A stretch of DNA of 24,990 nucleotides, from positions 1-24,990 of the forward strand of contig RXOD01004268.1 in the NCBI GenBank assembly GCA_005223375.1, given 5' to 3'. This document shows, piece by piece, positions 1-9,883 of this stretch. The notes beneath the pieces were generated by a model. The model was not told the DNA's origin and ran no database searches. It was given only the letters and a program-made list of their open reading frames with translations. The position numbers were made by a program, and so were the translations under genes. Numbering within the stretch: position 1 is the stretch's first letter; each line of letters starts with the position of its first letter. This stretch comes from Amoebophrya sp. AT5.2. Lineage: Eukaryota; Sar; Dinophyceae; Syndiniales; Amoebophryaceae.

Positions 1-84
1 AAGTATGTAGGCGCGAACGCACTAGAGGAGCTACAATACGAGTTCATGACAGTGATTTTGCCCGCCACTCTGAAGAATGGATCC

Positions 85-108
85 CCGACACCGACACCGA
101 CCCCGACA
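85..108. repeat. Short hexanucleotide array, four CCGACM units
   Basis: Four consecutive hexamers run CCGACA, CCGACA, CCGACC, CCGACA. It is a minor simple repeat in the non-coding left edge of the window. I see no function. Confidence 0.5.
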
Positions 109-195
109 GCACCTGATCTCTATTAATCGAGATCCACACCGCCCCGCCCCCGCCCTGTCTTTTTTTGTACCTTTTACTGGGAATCTTACATACAG

Positions 196-402
196 TTACA
201 GATACAACTGACTCCACTGCCCAGCAATGAACGGATCGCGACCCAAAAGGAGCATATCAATATCTTTCGCATTTTTATTGACGACCACGATGATTTTTTT
301 TGAAACCACTGCCTTTGAGAATAAAGCGGCGATGATCGGAGAAGCCGACTTCATCATCATCTGAATCTCTGGACGAAACACAGCTTTACGAAGCTGCTGC
401 AC
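196..402 (-). CDS. Possible terminal exon of an unrecognised gene
   Basis: This is an open minus-strand frame of about 68 codons ending in TAA. It reads like protein: a charged start, then a hydrophobic and basic stretch (KKIIVVVNKNAKDIDMLLLG). No ATG opens it; the first in-frame ATGs are a triplet of Met codons around residue 15. The CAG just before it could be a splice acceptor, so it may be the last exon of a gene whose other exons lie between 403 and 564. I could not build a convincing upstream exon: a donor-like GTAAG lies near 430 but the phases do not join. The product is not recognised and the frame could be chance. Confidence 0.25.
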   Translation of the reverse strand: MQQLRKAVFRPEIQMMMKSASPIIAALFSKAVVSKKIIVVVNKNAKDIDMLLLGRDPFIAGQWSQLYL

Positions 403-564
403 GAGACGCTTTATTCTTACGCAGCTGCAGCTTCACCCTTGCGTCCTTTGATTCTCAACGATTTCAGTTTTTGCAATTGTCCACGGAGAAGGTTTCAACA
501 TCGAGATGAATTTCAATCGTCGGTCTATGCAGCATTCCAATCAAGAATAAGAAATTCTTCAAGT

Positions 565-3500
565 TTAAGTCAAGTCTGGCGACAGAGAGCTCGCCTCAAC
601 TGGCGCTTTCGCGCCTTGCTTCTTTGTTGATACCCCACCTGCTCCGCGCTCTTGCGCCACCGCTTTTCGGTAATTGCCCACGAACTGTTTTATCAGTTGT
701 TCTGTTTTGCGGTCCCTCTGTACTCCTGCGATTGATTCCCCCGTGACAGGGCACACTTTTCCCATCTGCCGCGCCCACAGTTCCAGCGTCTCCCGCTCGA
801 AGCACAATCGTAGCCTTTTTGCATCGGCGGCGGCTCCTTTGATGGTGTAGAAAACTGGCTCCCCCATGAGCTTGCCGTCGATGCCGCAGCAGAGACTCGG
901 CACGACAACCGAGAGTTGGTCGTCGCCGACCTTCTTCAGGGCGGACGCGAGACGGTCCTGCGATAGGGGTATGCCGATCTCTTGCAATCGCGCGCGGGAA
1001 AGGCCCTTGCTCGAGGATGAAGACGACTTTGCGTCCTTCGATTTATTTGCGCCACCACCTCCCGGTGCATCGCCCGCTGCTTTTGCTGTCATTCCCGGAA
1101 GTGCAGGCAGGTCGCCGGTAAACTTTCCCCCGATTGTCGTGCCGCCAGGCGAAACTTCTTGCTCGTCCTCTTGCTCCAGATAAGCCGATCGGTTTTTCTT
1201 TTCCCTTTTCTCCTTCTTCTTCTTCGCGCTCCCAGACGGGCGCGCGGGCCTGCTTGTTCCGCCCTCTACCTCTTCTGACGCTCCAGCTCCCCCAACTGTA
1301 ACGTGTCCCGCCGGCGCGTCACCGTCCTCATAACTATCGTCCGCCCCAAATGCGGAAAACGGGTCGACGCTCGAGGTGCACCCCCCCTTCGACGTCGTCG
1401 GAAAGTGGTAGGCCTCCAGATTGCCTTCGTCTCCACCGTGCGTGTAGTCGTATTCCTCTCCACCACCTCCACCAAGTTGGTCGGTCGATTCATCCGCTCC
1501 GCCGTCGAAGAGGTTGCTTTCGTCATTGTAGAAATCTCCGGGCATCTCGCCCCACATTTTTTGCTGCTCCAGCATTATGGACAGTAAGATAGCCTGCTGC
1601 TCCTCGTAGTAGGTGCCCAGATCCTCATACAGCTGCTCCTCAGACAGGACGGCGGAGGGAAGGAGGGACCTGAGCATGCATGATGAGATGCAGCCATCAA
1701 AAGAGTATGAGTATCAAAAAGAAAAGAAATAGAAAAACGGTAAAACGATTTGCTAGTTGTTCTACATACAAGTACGTAGAAGTACGCTTTGATCGCTGCC
1801 GCGTAATCGTCGTCCTCTTCCTCGTCGCTCTCATCTTCTGCGCCGTCTCCTTGCTCGCGGCCGCTTGTCTCTTCTCCAAAGCCGGCCCCGCCGAACGCGC
1901 CCGCCTCACCGCCTTCTGCCTGCCGCTGCCGCAATACCGTCGTCAAGCGGGCGTGAAGCAGTCCCGGGCTTGCCGTACCCAGGTACGCCCGCAGCGCCCC
2001 CCAATACCGGACCATCTCCTGCGACTGCGTCGTTTTCGTTGCAGCATCTGGCGCGTTACCAGGATCTTCCGCGGCCGTGGCCGCTGCGGGCGAGGCGAAA
2101 AACGCGTGCGTCTCGACCTCGGTCAGCTTTTGCATGAGCAGCTCCGCGTTATCGGCGTCTTCGTACTGGAAGGACGCCAGCGTCAGAAACAGCGTCCGCG
2201 CGATCAGGGCGCCGTCGCCGGAGGGGATGGAGTACGGCACCCAGTCGGGAATGCCCCAGGAGACGGTGGTCGTCGGCGACGCCGACAGGTGTTCGGACTC
2301 CGCCGAGGACAGCAAATGCGGCAACACCACTTTCAGCCGGCACAGCCCGTCGAGGAGGGTGTTCAGGGTGCTGACGGAGGAGGAATTCGGCGAGGTGGAA
2401 TTCACCCCCCCACTGCCAGCACCACCCCACTCGCGCTCGAGAACGCGAGAGATCACCTGTGTGACGAAGGCATTGCCGTGGAGCATCAGATGGCGGCGGA
2501 CCTTCAGGTCGGACACGGCGCGCCGGGCCAGAAAACTGAGGATCGCCGAACCGGCAGAGAGCAGGCGAAGAACCAGGTCGCGCCCTGTAGATTTCGATTT
2601 GACTGCTCGTCGTGCCGGAAAGCGAGGTGGTCATCATCAGGATCATTTCATCCTCTCATCAGACTCTTAAGGAGAAAAATTACTTAAACTTGGTAGACGA
2701 GGAGCTGAGGTAGCCAGCAGAGCGAGGAGAAAAAAATTTTCGTCCAGTTCCAGTCGTCCTCGCATTTTTAGATTGATAAGATACTCCCCTCTTCCCACGC
2801 CCCTCCTTTTCCGAGTTCCACTCCGGCGGCGGCGTAATTCGTTATGCAGCTGAGCACGTCGTTGTCCAAGATGGCCGCCGTGAGCTTTTTCCGGAAGTTT
2901 TCCGCGTGCTCCAGACCTCCGTCTTCCACTTCGCTGTTGGATAGCGCGTCGCCAGCTCCTGTTCCGGCGTGGTATGCGTTGCTGTCCCCGCTCAGTTTCG
3001 CCAGCGCTCTCATCACCTCGCAGCCTGCTGCGTTCTTCAACCCGCCGCCAAAAGAACTTCCCGAAGATGTTGAAGTTCTTGATCCACCACTGCCAGACGA
3101 AGATCCTTGCAGCACGTTTTTGGCGAAGGTGCAGGCGATGAAGACGTCGCGGCCGCTCAGCTCGAACAGCTCGGTGCTCGTCAAAGCCCTGCCAAGACAA
3201 AACCGCACGCAGCGGAACAGCGAGTACGATAGCTGCTGCGCGAGGGCGTCCTCCCGACTGTGGACCAACTCCTGCAGGACGAAGTCAAACACCTCCGCCA
3301 CGGACTCGAGGCAGTTCACACCCATCACGTTCTTGATCTCAGAAGTCGTGGTCGTGGTCCCTCGTGTTTTTAAGGCGACGTCCGGAGGGTGGTCTGCTTG
3401 GTCCACCACGAAGCCTCCGACTTCTTGTTTACTGTTCACCTTGCTAGCGAGCATCTGCAGGTTCTCCGGCTTGATCCGTTTCCAGCTTTCCTTCGGATCC

Positions 3501-3961
3501 GTTTCCGCGAGCTTCACGCAAAACCGCCCGCTCACCACGTCAAAGGCGGCGACCTCCACGACCAAGTCGTTCAGCTTCAGGCCCTCGGAGGACTGCAAGC
3601 CGAAGATCCGCGCCTTCGACGAAAAGTAGGGGCCGATGTAGTGCTGAAAAACCGTCGCGAGCAGGTTGAACAGCGACAAAAAATGCTGCTGCAGATCGGT
3701 GTCGCGGTTAACAGTTTGTTCCGTGTCGGAGGTCCCCGAGGAGCAGCCCTCGTGGAGGGCCCGGAGCGCACGGATGGAAATCGTCAGCAAGTCGGACAAG
3801 TAGCCGTGGTCGACGGTGAGCGTTTGCGGATCGAGGGCGCCAGACAAACAGCGCTGCAGTTTGAGCTGAAACTCGACGTCCTGGCTCAGGGCGGGGAGCA
3901 TGGGCGAAATCCGATCTGCAAGAGCACGCAGCTCGCGCTCGACTGCGACAAGCGGATCCAT
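565..3961 (-). CDS. U-box domain protein, probable E3 ubiquitin ligase, three exons, 1026 aa
   Basis: The coding exons are 3961-2785, 2584-1786 and 1669-565. The introns (2784-2585, GTATC..TACAG; 1785-1670, GTACT..CTCAG) join in phase and give 1026 aa. The chosen start is the ATG of MDPLVAV; another in-frame ATG lies 27 bp upstream. Residues 916-994 match a U-box: Ile-Asp-Gly-Lys-Leu-Met-x-Glu-Pro-Val, then FERETLELW, then CPVTGE and a D-rich/LIKQF end. U-boxes fold like RING fingers without zinc and recruit ubiquitin-charged E2, so an E3 ligase is the likely role. Residues 125-172 resemble a small SH3-like beta module ending KRIKPENLQ, a motif I associate with dinoflagellate proteins. Residues 660-900 are acidic, Gly-rich and Lys-rich low complexity. 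The rest is helical and unassigned. The domain order (SH3-like, linker, C-terminal U-box) is not one I recognise. Confidence 0.7.
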
Positions 3962-4611
3962 TTTTGGATCTTTAACCAAAATTTGCATCCCTTGAGAAAA
4001 ACCAAAATTTTGCGGCTGTCTACGCCTTCGTCCTACTCCTACGCTAAAGTGGTACGTCCTCAACAAAATGAATAAGGTCAGGAGGGGCAGTTCCACTATG
4101 CAGCACCACGCGGCTAGCTAGGGCAGCCTACGATTAGGATTAACTACAAGTCTCTCAAAAATACAGCGAATTAGGCTGCACGTGTTTTGAAGCTCATTCT
4201 GAAGCATTAGTTTTCAGAAAAAAGGTCTCTCTCTGACGTGCAACTGGTTCTTGTTTATCGGAAGAAATACACCTCGACGAAGCTGCAGTAGAGCAGTGAG
4301 TCTATGTACAGGACATCGACTCGCTGAGCGTTAGCGATTGTCAAGTCATAAGGCGAAGGGAGGCTCTGCCTGCTGGCATGTCGTAGTTAAGTTGCGTTCA
4401 ATGGTGTTGATCATCGTGTTCGGGCGGGTGCCTATTTATCATTTATGTATCAAAAAAAAAGATTTATTTCTGAAATAGTGATATTTTTTTATTCTATCTT
4501 TGTCCAGCATTCCATGAATCATCCTCATCCACCACGCAGCCTATCAAGACTGCTCGGGGCGGTTAAAGCACCCGTGAGCATCGTTCAAGGACGAGGAGAG
4601 ATGAACGCTTT
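3962..4611. other. Intergenic, 5' flank of the U-box gene and 3' flank of the TPR gene
   Basis: This stretch is AT-richer than its neighbours, with A and T runs at 4450-4500. I see no open frame with protein-like composition, no RNA gene and no clear TATA element. The minus-strand frame of the U-box gene stays open to about 4096, so an upstream Met or a 5' exon is possible. Confidence 0.5.
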
Positions 4612-5830
4612 CTACGCCATACTCTGCTGCCGTATGGTCGGGCCGGCGTTGTTCTTTCCTTCATCGACACCATCACTAATCCTCGTCCGTTCCAACTCGA
4701 ACGTTGCAATGCGCAGGGAGACGTCGCCCTCCTTTCCGTGTTTCGCTTCCAATTCGGCGCACAAGCATGCCATGTCTTCTTCTGCGCCACGGACGCAGGG
4801 AGCGGCTGTCCTCCCGTCGGAAGTCCTTTCTTGCTGCAACTCCTTGTTGAGCTCGAAGATCTGGGCCACCACGCGCAGAAGCACCAGTTCATCCGTGAAC
4901 GCAAGTAGAGCCTCGCGGTATAGAGCCGCGGGCGAGTGGCCCACAAGTTGTGCTGGTTTCGTCATCGTGATGTCCTGCCCCTGCTGGCACTTTGAGTCGG
5001 AGTCGTGCAGCATCGCCCTCGAGGCGCACTTGGCAGCCTTCAGAAGAGCGTATCCTGCATTCTCGTGCGTCGGACCGAGCAATTTTTGCGCAGCCCGCGC
5101 AGACTCCAGATAGTACGCGAGCGCCTCCTGCACCTTGCCGCCGCGCTCGAGCGCCTGATTGAAGAAAGTTTAGTTGGGGTTGATCTTGTTCTTGATTGTG
5201 CGTATCAATATCTGCTGCTGGTCCTGTTAAAACCGAGTCCCAAGGAAGTAGAGAGCAGGGTAGCTCCTTCTGACAACTTCAGAGTACTTCCGCCAGCGCG
5301 CCCTGTGTGACCAACGTGCTCGCATGCTGCTGTCCGCAGTGCTTTTGCCGCATCTTCAGGCTTACGCGCAAGTGGCCAGCCGCTTTTTCGGCATTGCTCC
5401 GCGCGACTGCTTCCCTGATGGTTCGGGCCTGTTGTTCGTTCGGGACGTAGCTGGTTGAACTGCTTCCAGGAAGCATAGGCGTACTCTGCAGGTACAGCAT
5501 ACCCAGAATGAAGGCGGACTGCGCGGCTTCTATGGCTGCCGCATTTGTTTTTCCTCCTTCAGCAGCTCCTTCGCCAAGCTCAATCTCTTCGTCTCCTATC
5601 TTCTGCTCCACTATTGCCTGCACTTTTCTGGCGAGATCCTTCTCCAGTAGTTGCAGGGCGCTTGGTATGTCGCCGCTTTGGAGCTTCGCCAGGGCGGCGG
5701 CATGATGATCATCAACATCTCTCCCTGCTGCTTCAGCGAGTTTACGGGGTGCTACTGATGTCCGGTGGACCGGGCTTGAAGGTGGAGACAAAGGCCCCAC
5801 CGATATGAACCCTTGTTGTGTCGACGGCAT
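4612..5830 (-). CDS. TPR-repeat protein (kinesin-light-chain-like repeats), two exons, 361 aa
   Basis: The exons are 5830-5288 and 5154-4612, with a 133-bp phase-0 intron (GTACT..ATCAG). The join continues a repeat: EKAAGHLRVSLKMRQKHCG, then ALAEALERGGKVQEALAYYL, then a third helix pair ending LGPTHENAGYALLKAA. The 42-residue spacing and the Leu/Gly/His pattern are those of TPR_12/kinesin-light-chain-type tetratricopeptide repeats, at about residues 145-230. An earlier helix pair (GDIPSALQLLEKDL, about 50-65) may be another repeat. The C-terminal third is a charged helix. TPRs are protein-protein scaffolds, so no enzymatic role can be inferred and the partner is unknown. The start is the ATG of MPSTQQGF. 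The frame is open a little further upstream, so a 5' exon cannot be excluded. It lies in the same direction as the genes on both sides. Confidence 0.65.
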
Positions 5831-5867
5831 CACCCTCCCTGAAGAAGATCTTCGCCAGTATCATGTA

Positions 5868-5999
5868 CTACTTAATATTAGAAATTTCAACTGGAAGTGG
5901 TAGTGGAACCGGTTCGAAAACTGCTTGTTCGGGACTCGCTGCGATAACGGTATCACGAAGATCATCGACGTCAGCGCCACCACGGTCATTACCACACAT
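5868..5999 (-). CDS. Possible 5' exon upstream of the TPR gene
   Basis: An ATG-started frame (MCGNDRGGADVDDLRDTVIA...) ends at a TAG just upstream of the TPR gene. Splicing from a GTAGTAC donor to an AG just before its start would fuse the two in phase, but that intron would be only about 38 nt, far shorter than the others here. It may instead be 5' UTR or chance. Confidence 0.2.
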   Translation of the reverse strand: MCGNDRGGADVDDLRDTVIAASPEQAVFEPVPLPLPVEISNIK

Positions 6000-6261
6000 G
6001 ATGCAGAGCGTTGAAAAAAGAAAACAATAATTTGTTCGACGAAACAGTCGAGAATGATATATATGTATGAAGCTCAACCGGGAAACAAACGCTGAGCTGC
6101 GTCTTCGCATAGCGAGAGGCGGTTCCGGCTGGCACGAAATCGCTTCCCTTTGTTCTGGTGTGCCTTTGCATGTTTTAGGTTAATGCTTCCGATCACCAAC
6201 ATCACTCTTTGTCTTTGCATTCCATCCAGGCGCTCGACGCACACCTTTTGTCCAGAAAATC

Positions 6262-6374
6262 TGCTACACGAATAATATCTCTGAGCGTCGAACTGGTTGC
6301 TAACACGAATAAAAGACTGCGATGAGGTTGAGGCCTTTCGGCCTCAGCTCTGCTAACACGAATAAAAAACTGCG
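6262..6374. repeat. Three direct repeats, the last two enclosing a hairpin
   Basis: A 24-bp unit beginning TGCTAACACGAATAAAA occurs at 6298-6321 and 6351-6374 with one mismatch, period 53. A degenerate third copy (TGCTACACGAATAATA) lies at 6262-6277. Between the two good copies, 6329-6346 is a perfect 7-bp stem TGAGGCC / GGCCTCA with a TTTC loop. It sits in the gap between the 3' end of the coiled-coil gene and the 5' end of the TPR gene. Confidence 0.7.
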
Positions 6375-6658
6375 GGTGAGACTGAAAAGAACGTTAGGAA
6401 AAAAACAAGTCTGGCCACGTACGGGCGCCTGGCAAGATGTGCGCATCAATTCGAGTGAATGAAGGGTACTTAGTTCGTCACGAGGGCACACCCTTGGGCT
6501 TGGGATATTACATGCATACTTATGCAGATAGTACTCATGACCAAAAATAAAAACTAATACATTTACATGATTGATTTGAAACTCTAAAATCACGACGAGC
6601 CGCCCTCGTCCCCCCACTCCAACTCCTCCACTCACACTATAAAAAACATATTTCCAGC

Positions 6659-9137
6659 TCACACGCCACTGTTCTGCAGCACCTCCAGAGCCTCCTTTAG
6701 ACTCTGGATTTCGGCCTTGCGCGCCTCCATACGCTCTTCGAAGCTGAGGCCGCCGTCGCACTGCTTCTTGAACCCGTCGAACTGTTCCTGCGCCGCCGTC
6801 TGGATCTCAATCATCGTCCCCAGCTGGTCCGCCACCGCGGCCAGGTCCTTCTTCGCCTGTCCCAGAACCTTAGACTTGTGCGCCTTTTCGGTCTTCTTCA
6901 CTTCAACCGTCACCTCGGAACTGTTCATCAACTTCTTGTAGTCAGCGGACTGCGAGCTCTCCGCCTCGGTGGTCTGCGCGACCACACGAGCGAAGTCGGC
7001 CTCAATCACCTCCATGATGTCGACGACGCCGCCAGCTTCGGCTGTGATAAGGGGTAAGGAGGAGCTTCTATGAAATCTAAAACAATGCAATGGCCAATGG
7101 ATCCCTGATCGAGTAGAACATCGCGCATAGCGTTGAAAGGCCACATGATGTGTTTCGCAACACCGCCAAAATCAGTTTCGACCTTGCTGCCCCCCGTACA
7201 CTTCTGTTGCGGTTTCCTTTCCCTCGTCTTCGGCCGCGCTCGCCGCTCCCTTTGCGTAAAACTCCTTCAGGATCGCGATGGCGTTCGCGGTTGCCGCCTC
7301 TCCCTCGCTCGCTTCCTTCAGCTTCAACGCGTTTTCCTTCTTCTGCTGCGCCCGTGTCGACGTAGCCGTAGCCCGATCCTGCGTCAAGAACTTAATCTCC
7401 TCGCCCAGTTTCGCGACGGACTCCGTGGTCGTTGTGACCTTAGAATCAAGCGCGTCTTTCTGGTTTTGGAGATCAGCGACCTGCTCGGCCTTGTCTTCGA
7501 CCTCCATTTTGGAGCTGGAGAGTTTTCCCTGGCACCATCCGTGAGCCTCGGCTTCCTCAGCAGACTGCTTCTGCAGCTTGGAAACCATGTCGAAGATCAT
7601 CTTGAGAACTTTTTTGAAGGGAGAACCAGCCTCGATGCGCATGGACAACATCTGGAGAGACTTGTGCGATTTCAGGATTTCGACCAGCCGGTTGCGGAGC
7701 TGGAGCGAGTCGCCGTCTGTGGTGCAGGTGGTGATTAGCGTGTGCAGGCACTATGGCAGCTATGCCGAGGCTTTCGGTACGCGATGTTTGTTTGTCACAT
7801 TTAGATTTTTGTCTAGATGAAAGCTATCCTAATCCTCAAGGAAGTTGGGAATGACGCGTGCTGCTCATATCACGCCATAATAGCTGCACTTACCAGCGGC
7901 TCCGTTCGTGCCCAGCTGCAAGAACGAGGTTGCGGCCTGCACGAACACGTGTTTTTTTTCGGCGCCCTGAACGGTCGTGGAGGACATGATTTCGATGGCC
8001 TGCCCTAGTGCATCGATCTCCCCTGCGCGAAGGTCGTCTTGTTTTTTGTAGAGCGCGTTGTTCAATTTGCAGTCTGCCTTTGTGTCTTTCAGCGTGGCCT
8101 TAGTGTCTTCCAAGTCGTTGCTAAGCTCGGACCTGGCGCCCTCGGCCTCCCCCTTCTTGGCGCCGGCTTTGCCTGAGGGATCGATTGATGATGTGAGTAT
8201 TTTTAGTACGTGAGGTGCGCGCGGTGGTGGGCGTGACCGTGAGTACGTTGCAAAACCCTGCGAAATCATCGTCAAAAGCGGCGCCAGGAGTCGCTGCTAC
8301 CTAAGCGCAAACGGACGAGGAGCAACAGCGAAAAGAATCTGAAGTAAGAGCTGAAGCTGTACCCTTCGCGGCCTCTTTCCGTGCGATCGTTGCTTTGTCG
8401 TTTTTGTTGGAGGTTGCCTTCTCTTCCGACAGTATCTCGTAGGCGTGCTGTGATTCCGCCTCCTCCTTTACCAGCTCTTGGCGCTCCTTGTCGAACTTCT
8501 CCTGGAGCTCGACCAGCATATCAATGACGCCCCCCATCGCGGACTGGTAGCCGTAGCTCTTCCCCTGCGCCGGTGCGTTCTCGCTGTTCTCCGCGAGGAA
8601 TCCCGCCAGCGCGGCGGACATGCTCCGTGCAGTCACGGTCGCTTTGCTCATCGCCTTCACTTGCACGAACAGGGTTTCGGCGGCAGACTTCGTTACGCTG
8701 TTCGACTTGAGCAGGTCGATCGCGCGCGAGAGCGCGTCGAGCGACTCGGAGTAGTCGAGGTTGGCCTTCTGGAAGTCTGACTTCTCGAGCTCGCGGATTT
8801 CTCGCGCGGCCTTCGCGTCCGCCATGTCGTTCGCGATCTCATCCTCCAGCGTCGCAATGTCGTCGCTGAGCGCGTCCATGGTTGCCTCTGCCTTGGCGAT
8901 AATGGCCTCTTGCTCCTCGATCTTCTCCTTGGTCTCCGTCACGTCCTCGCTGAGGTTGGCGATGGAGTCCACGCAATGCTGCGCAAAGGTGGAGGCCTCC
9001 ACCTGCTCGGCGTTCTTCTCGGCAATTCCGTCCGCCTTCATCTTCGAAAGCAGCTGGACCACCTTCTCCACAGGCGAGACAGAGGCAGCAGAAGCGGTGG
9101 CGGCGGTCGCCGCAACGGTCCCGGCACGGAGCCGCAT
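6659..9137 (-). CDS. Dinoflagellate-type secreted coiled-coil protein, four exons, 656 aa
   Basis: The exons are 9137-8363, 8172-7894, 7716-7183 and 7041-6659. The introns (190, 177 and 141 bp) are all GT-AG and all phase 1, and the total is exactly 657 codons. The protein is almost wholly helical coiled coil after a short Ala-rich N-terminus. Landmarks match a family I recall from dinoflagellates: VSPVEKVVQLLSKMK at about residue 19, DYSESLDALSRAIDLL, SPFKKVLKMIFDMVSKL at about 383, GWC at about 411-413, GVVDIMEVIEADFA at about 534-547, and a C-terminal SFEERMEARKAEIQSLKEAL. The third intron uses a weak donor (CAAG|GTCGAA); I chose it because it restores the YGGQ..GVVDIMEVIE block. Family members usually carry a signal peptide, but the start here (MRLRAGTVAATAATASA) is a weak one. 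A short upstream exon with a better signal is possible, since CAG acceptors lie just 5' of the ATG. Its molecular function is unknown. Confidence 0.8.
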
Positions 9138-9883
9138 TCTGGGCAGCTGTTGATGGTGCGCTGGTGGTGGTCCTATGCTATGGGGGCGACAGCTTCGACC
9201 ACGATCGGCCAGATCAAGTCGTGGACCGATACTTTCTCTCGCGTGCCGCGGCCCTGCTGCACTGTAGTTTAGCTTTAGATGAGTCGAATAAGCAAGCACG
9301 ATATCAGTGCCCTTCTCCACGCACGATCTCTGGGTGATCAGTCGTTTCGCACGGGTAGCGCCAGCGCCGCAAGGAGACAGAGAAGCGCCCATCCCGAGGA
9401 ACAAGTGGCCGCGAGGGGAGGCACCTGCGTCATGCTCAGAAGACATTGGCTTTGGTTTGGGTCCAAAAAATTGCTTTATGCGTGCTTTCTTCTTGTATAT
9501 TCTTATGTGGCGTTCCACTCTCATTGCCACTGCCACTGCGCGTCGCAACCTTCTCGCCAATCCGCCTCGCCATGGTGTCATGAAGGGTTCGTACATTCAT
9601 AGATACTTACTTACATGCAAAATAGTCGTGTGCTCGCTATCAACAACCGGTTGGAAACAAGTATTGCATTGTAGGTTCATCTTCCATGTATTCGGATTCA
9701 TTCGGTAGGGCAACATCGACATCGTGCTCGGGCGCTATATCAATGGTATAATCACCGCGGCAGCGTCGTGATTGTATGAATGTAGCGTCAATTGAATTCT
9801 AGCCGCAACTTTAAAGCATCCATAAGTAAGCAAAGCCAAAGAAATGATCGCGATATTATCAGCCGCCATCGGCATCGCGGCGC
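9138..9883. other. Intergenic, 5' side of the coiled-coil gene
   Basis: The minus-strand frame of the coiled-coil gene stays open to 9596 without a stop, but its translation (Arg/His/Pro-rich) is not protein-like and an acceptor-like CCCAG lies just before the chosen ATG. I see no other gene. Overlapping plus-strand frames at 9279-9708 look like shadows. Confidence 0.4.

Larger units (their letters stand above)
5831..6658. other. Intergenic between the coiled-coil gene and the TPR gene
   Basis: Apart from the repeat cluster and the possible 5' exon listed separately, this holds AT-rich sequence with no convincing frame. Since both neighbours are on the minus strand, it carries the 3' UTR of the coiled-coil gene and the promoter/5' UTR of the TPR gene. 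Confidence 0.45.

Noticed and set aside
1680..2687. 335-codon plus-strand open frame
   Set aside because: It lies antisense to the second exon and both introns of the U-box gene. Its translation is Arg/Gln/Cys-rich with no domain, whereas the minus frame joins precisely across introns.
8478..9272. Plus-strand frames of 100-130 codons
   Set aside because: They are antisense shadows of the coiled-coil exon; Leu- and Ser-rich readings arise from the reverse of Glu/Lys-rich coding DNA.
9279..9708. Two overlapping plus-strand frames of 107-133 codons
   Set aside because: They share the same DNA in different frames, have no domain and no coding-like composition, and lie in the 5' flank of the coiled-coil gene.
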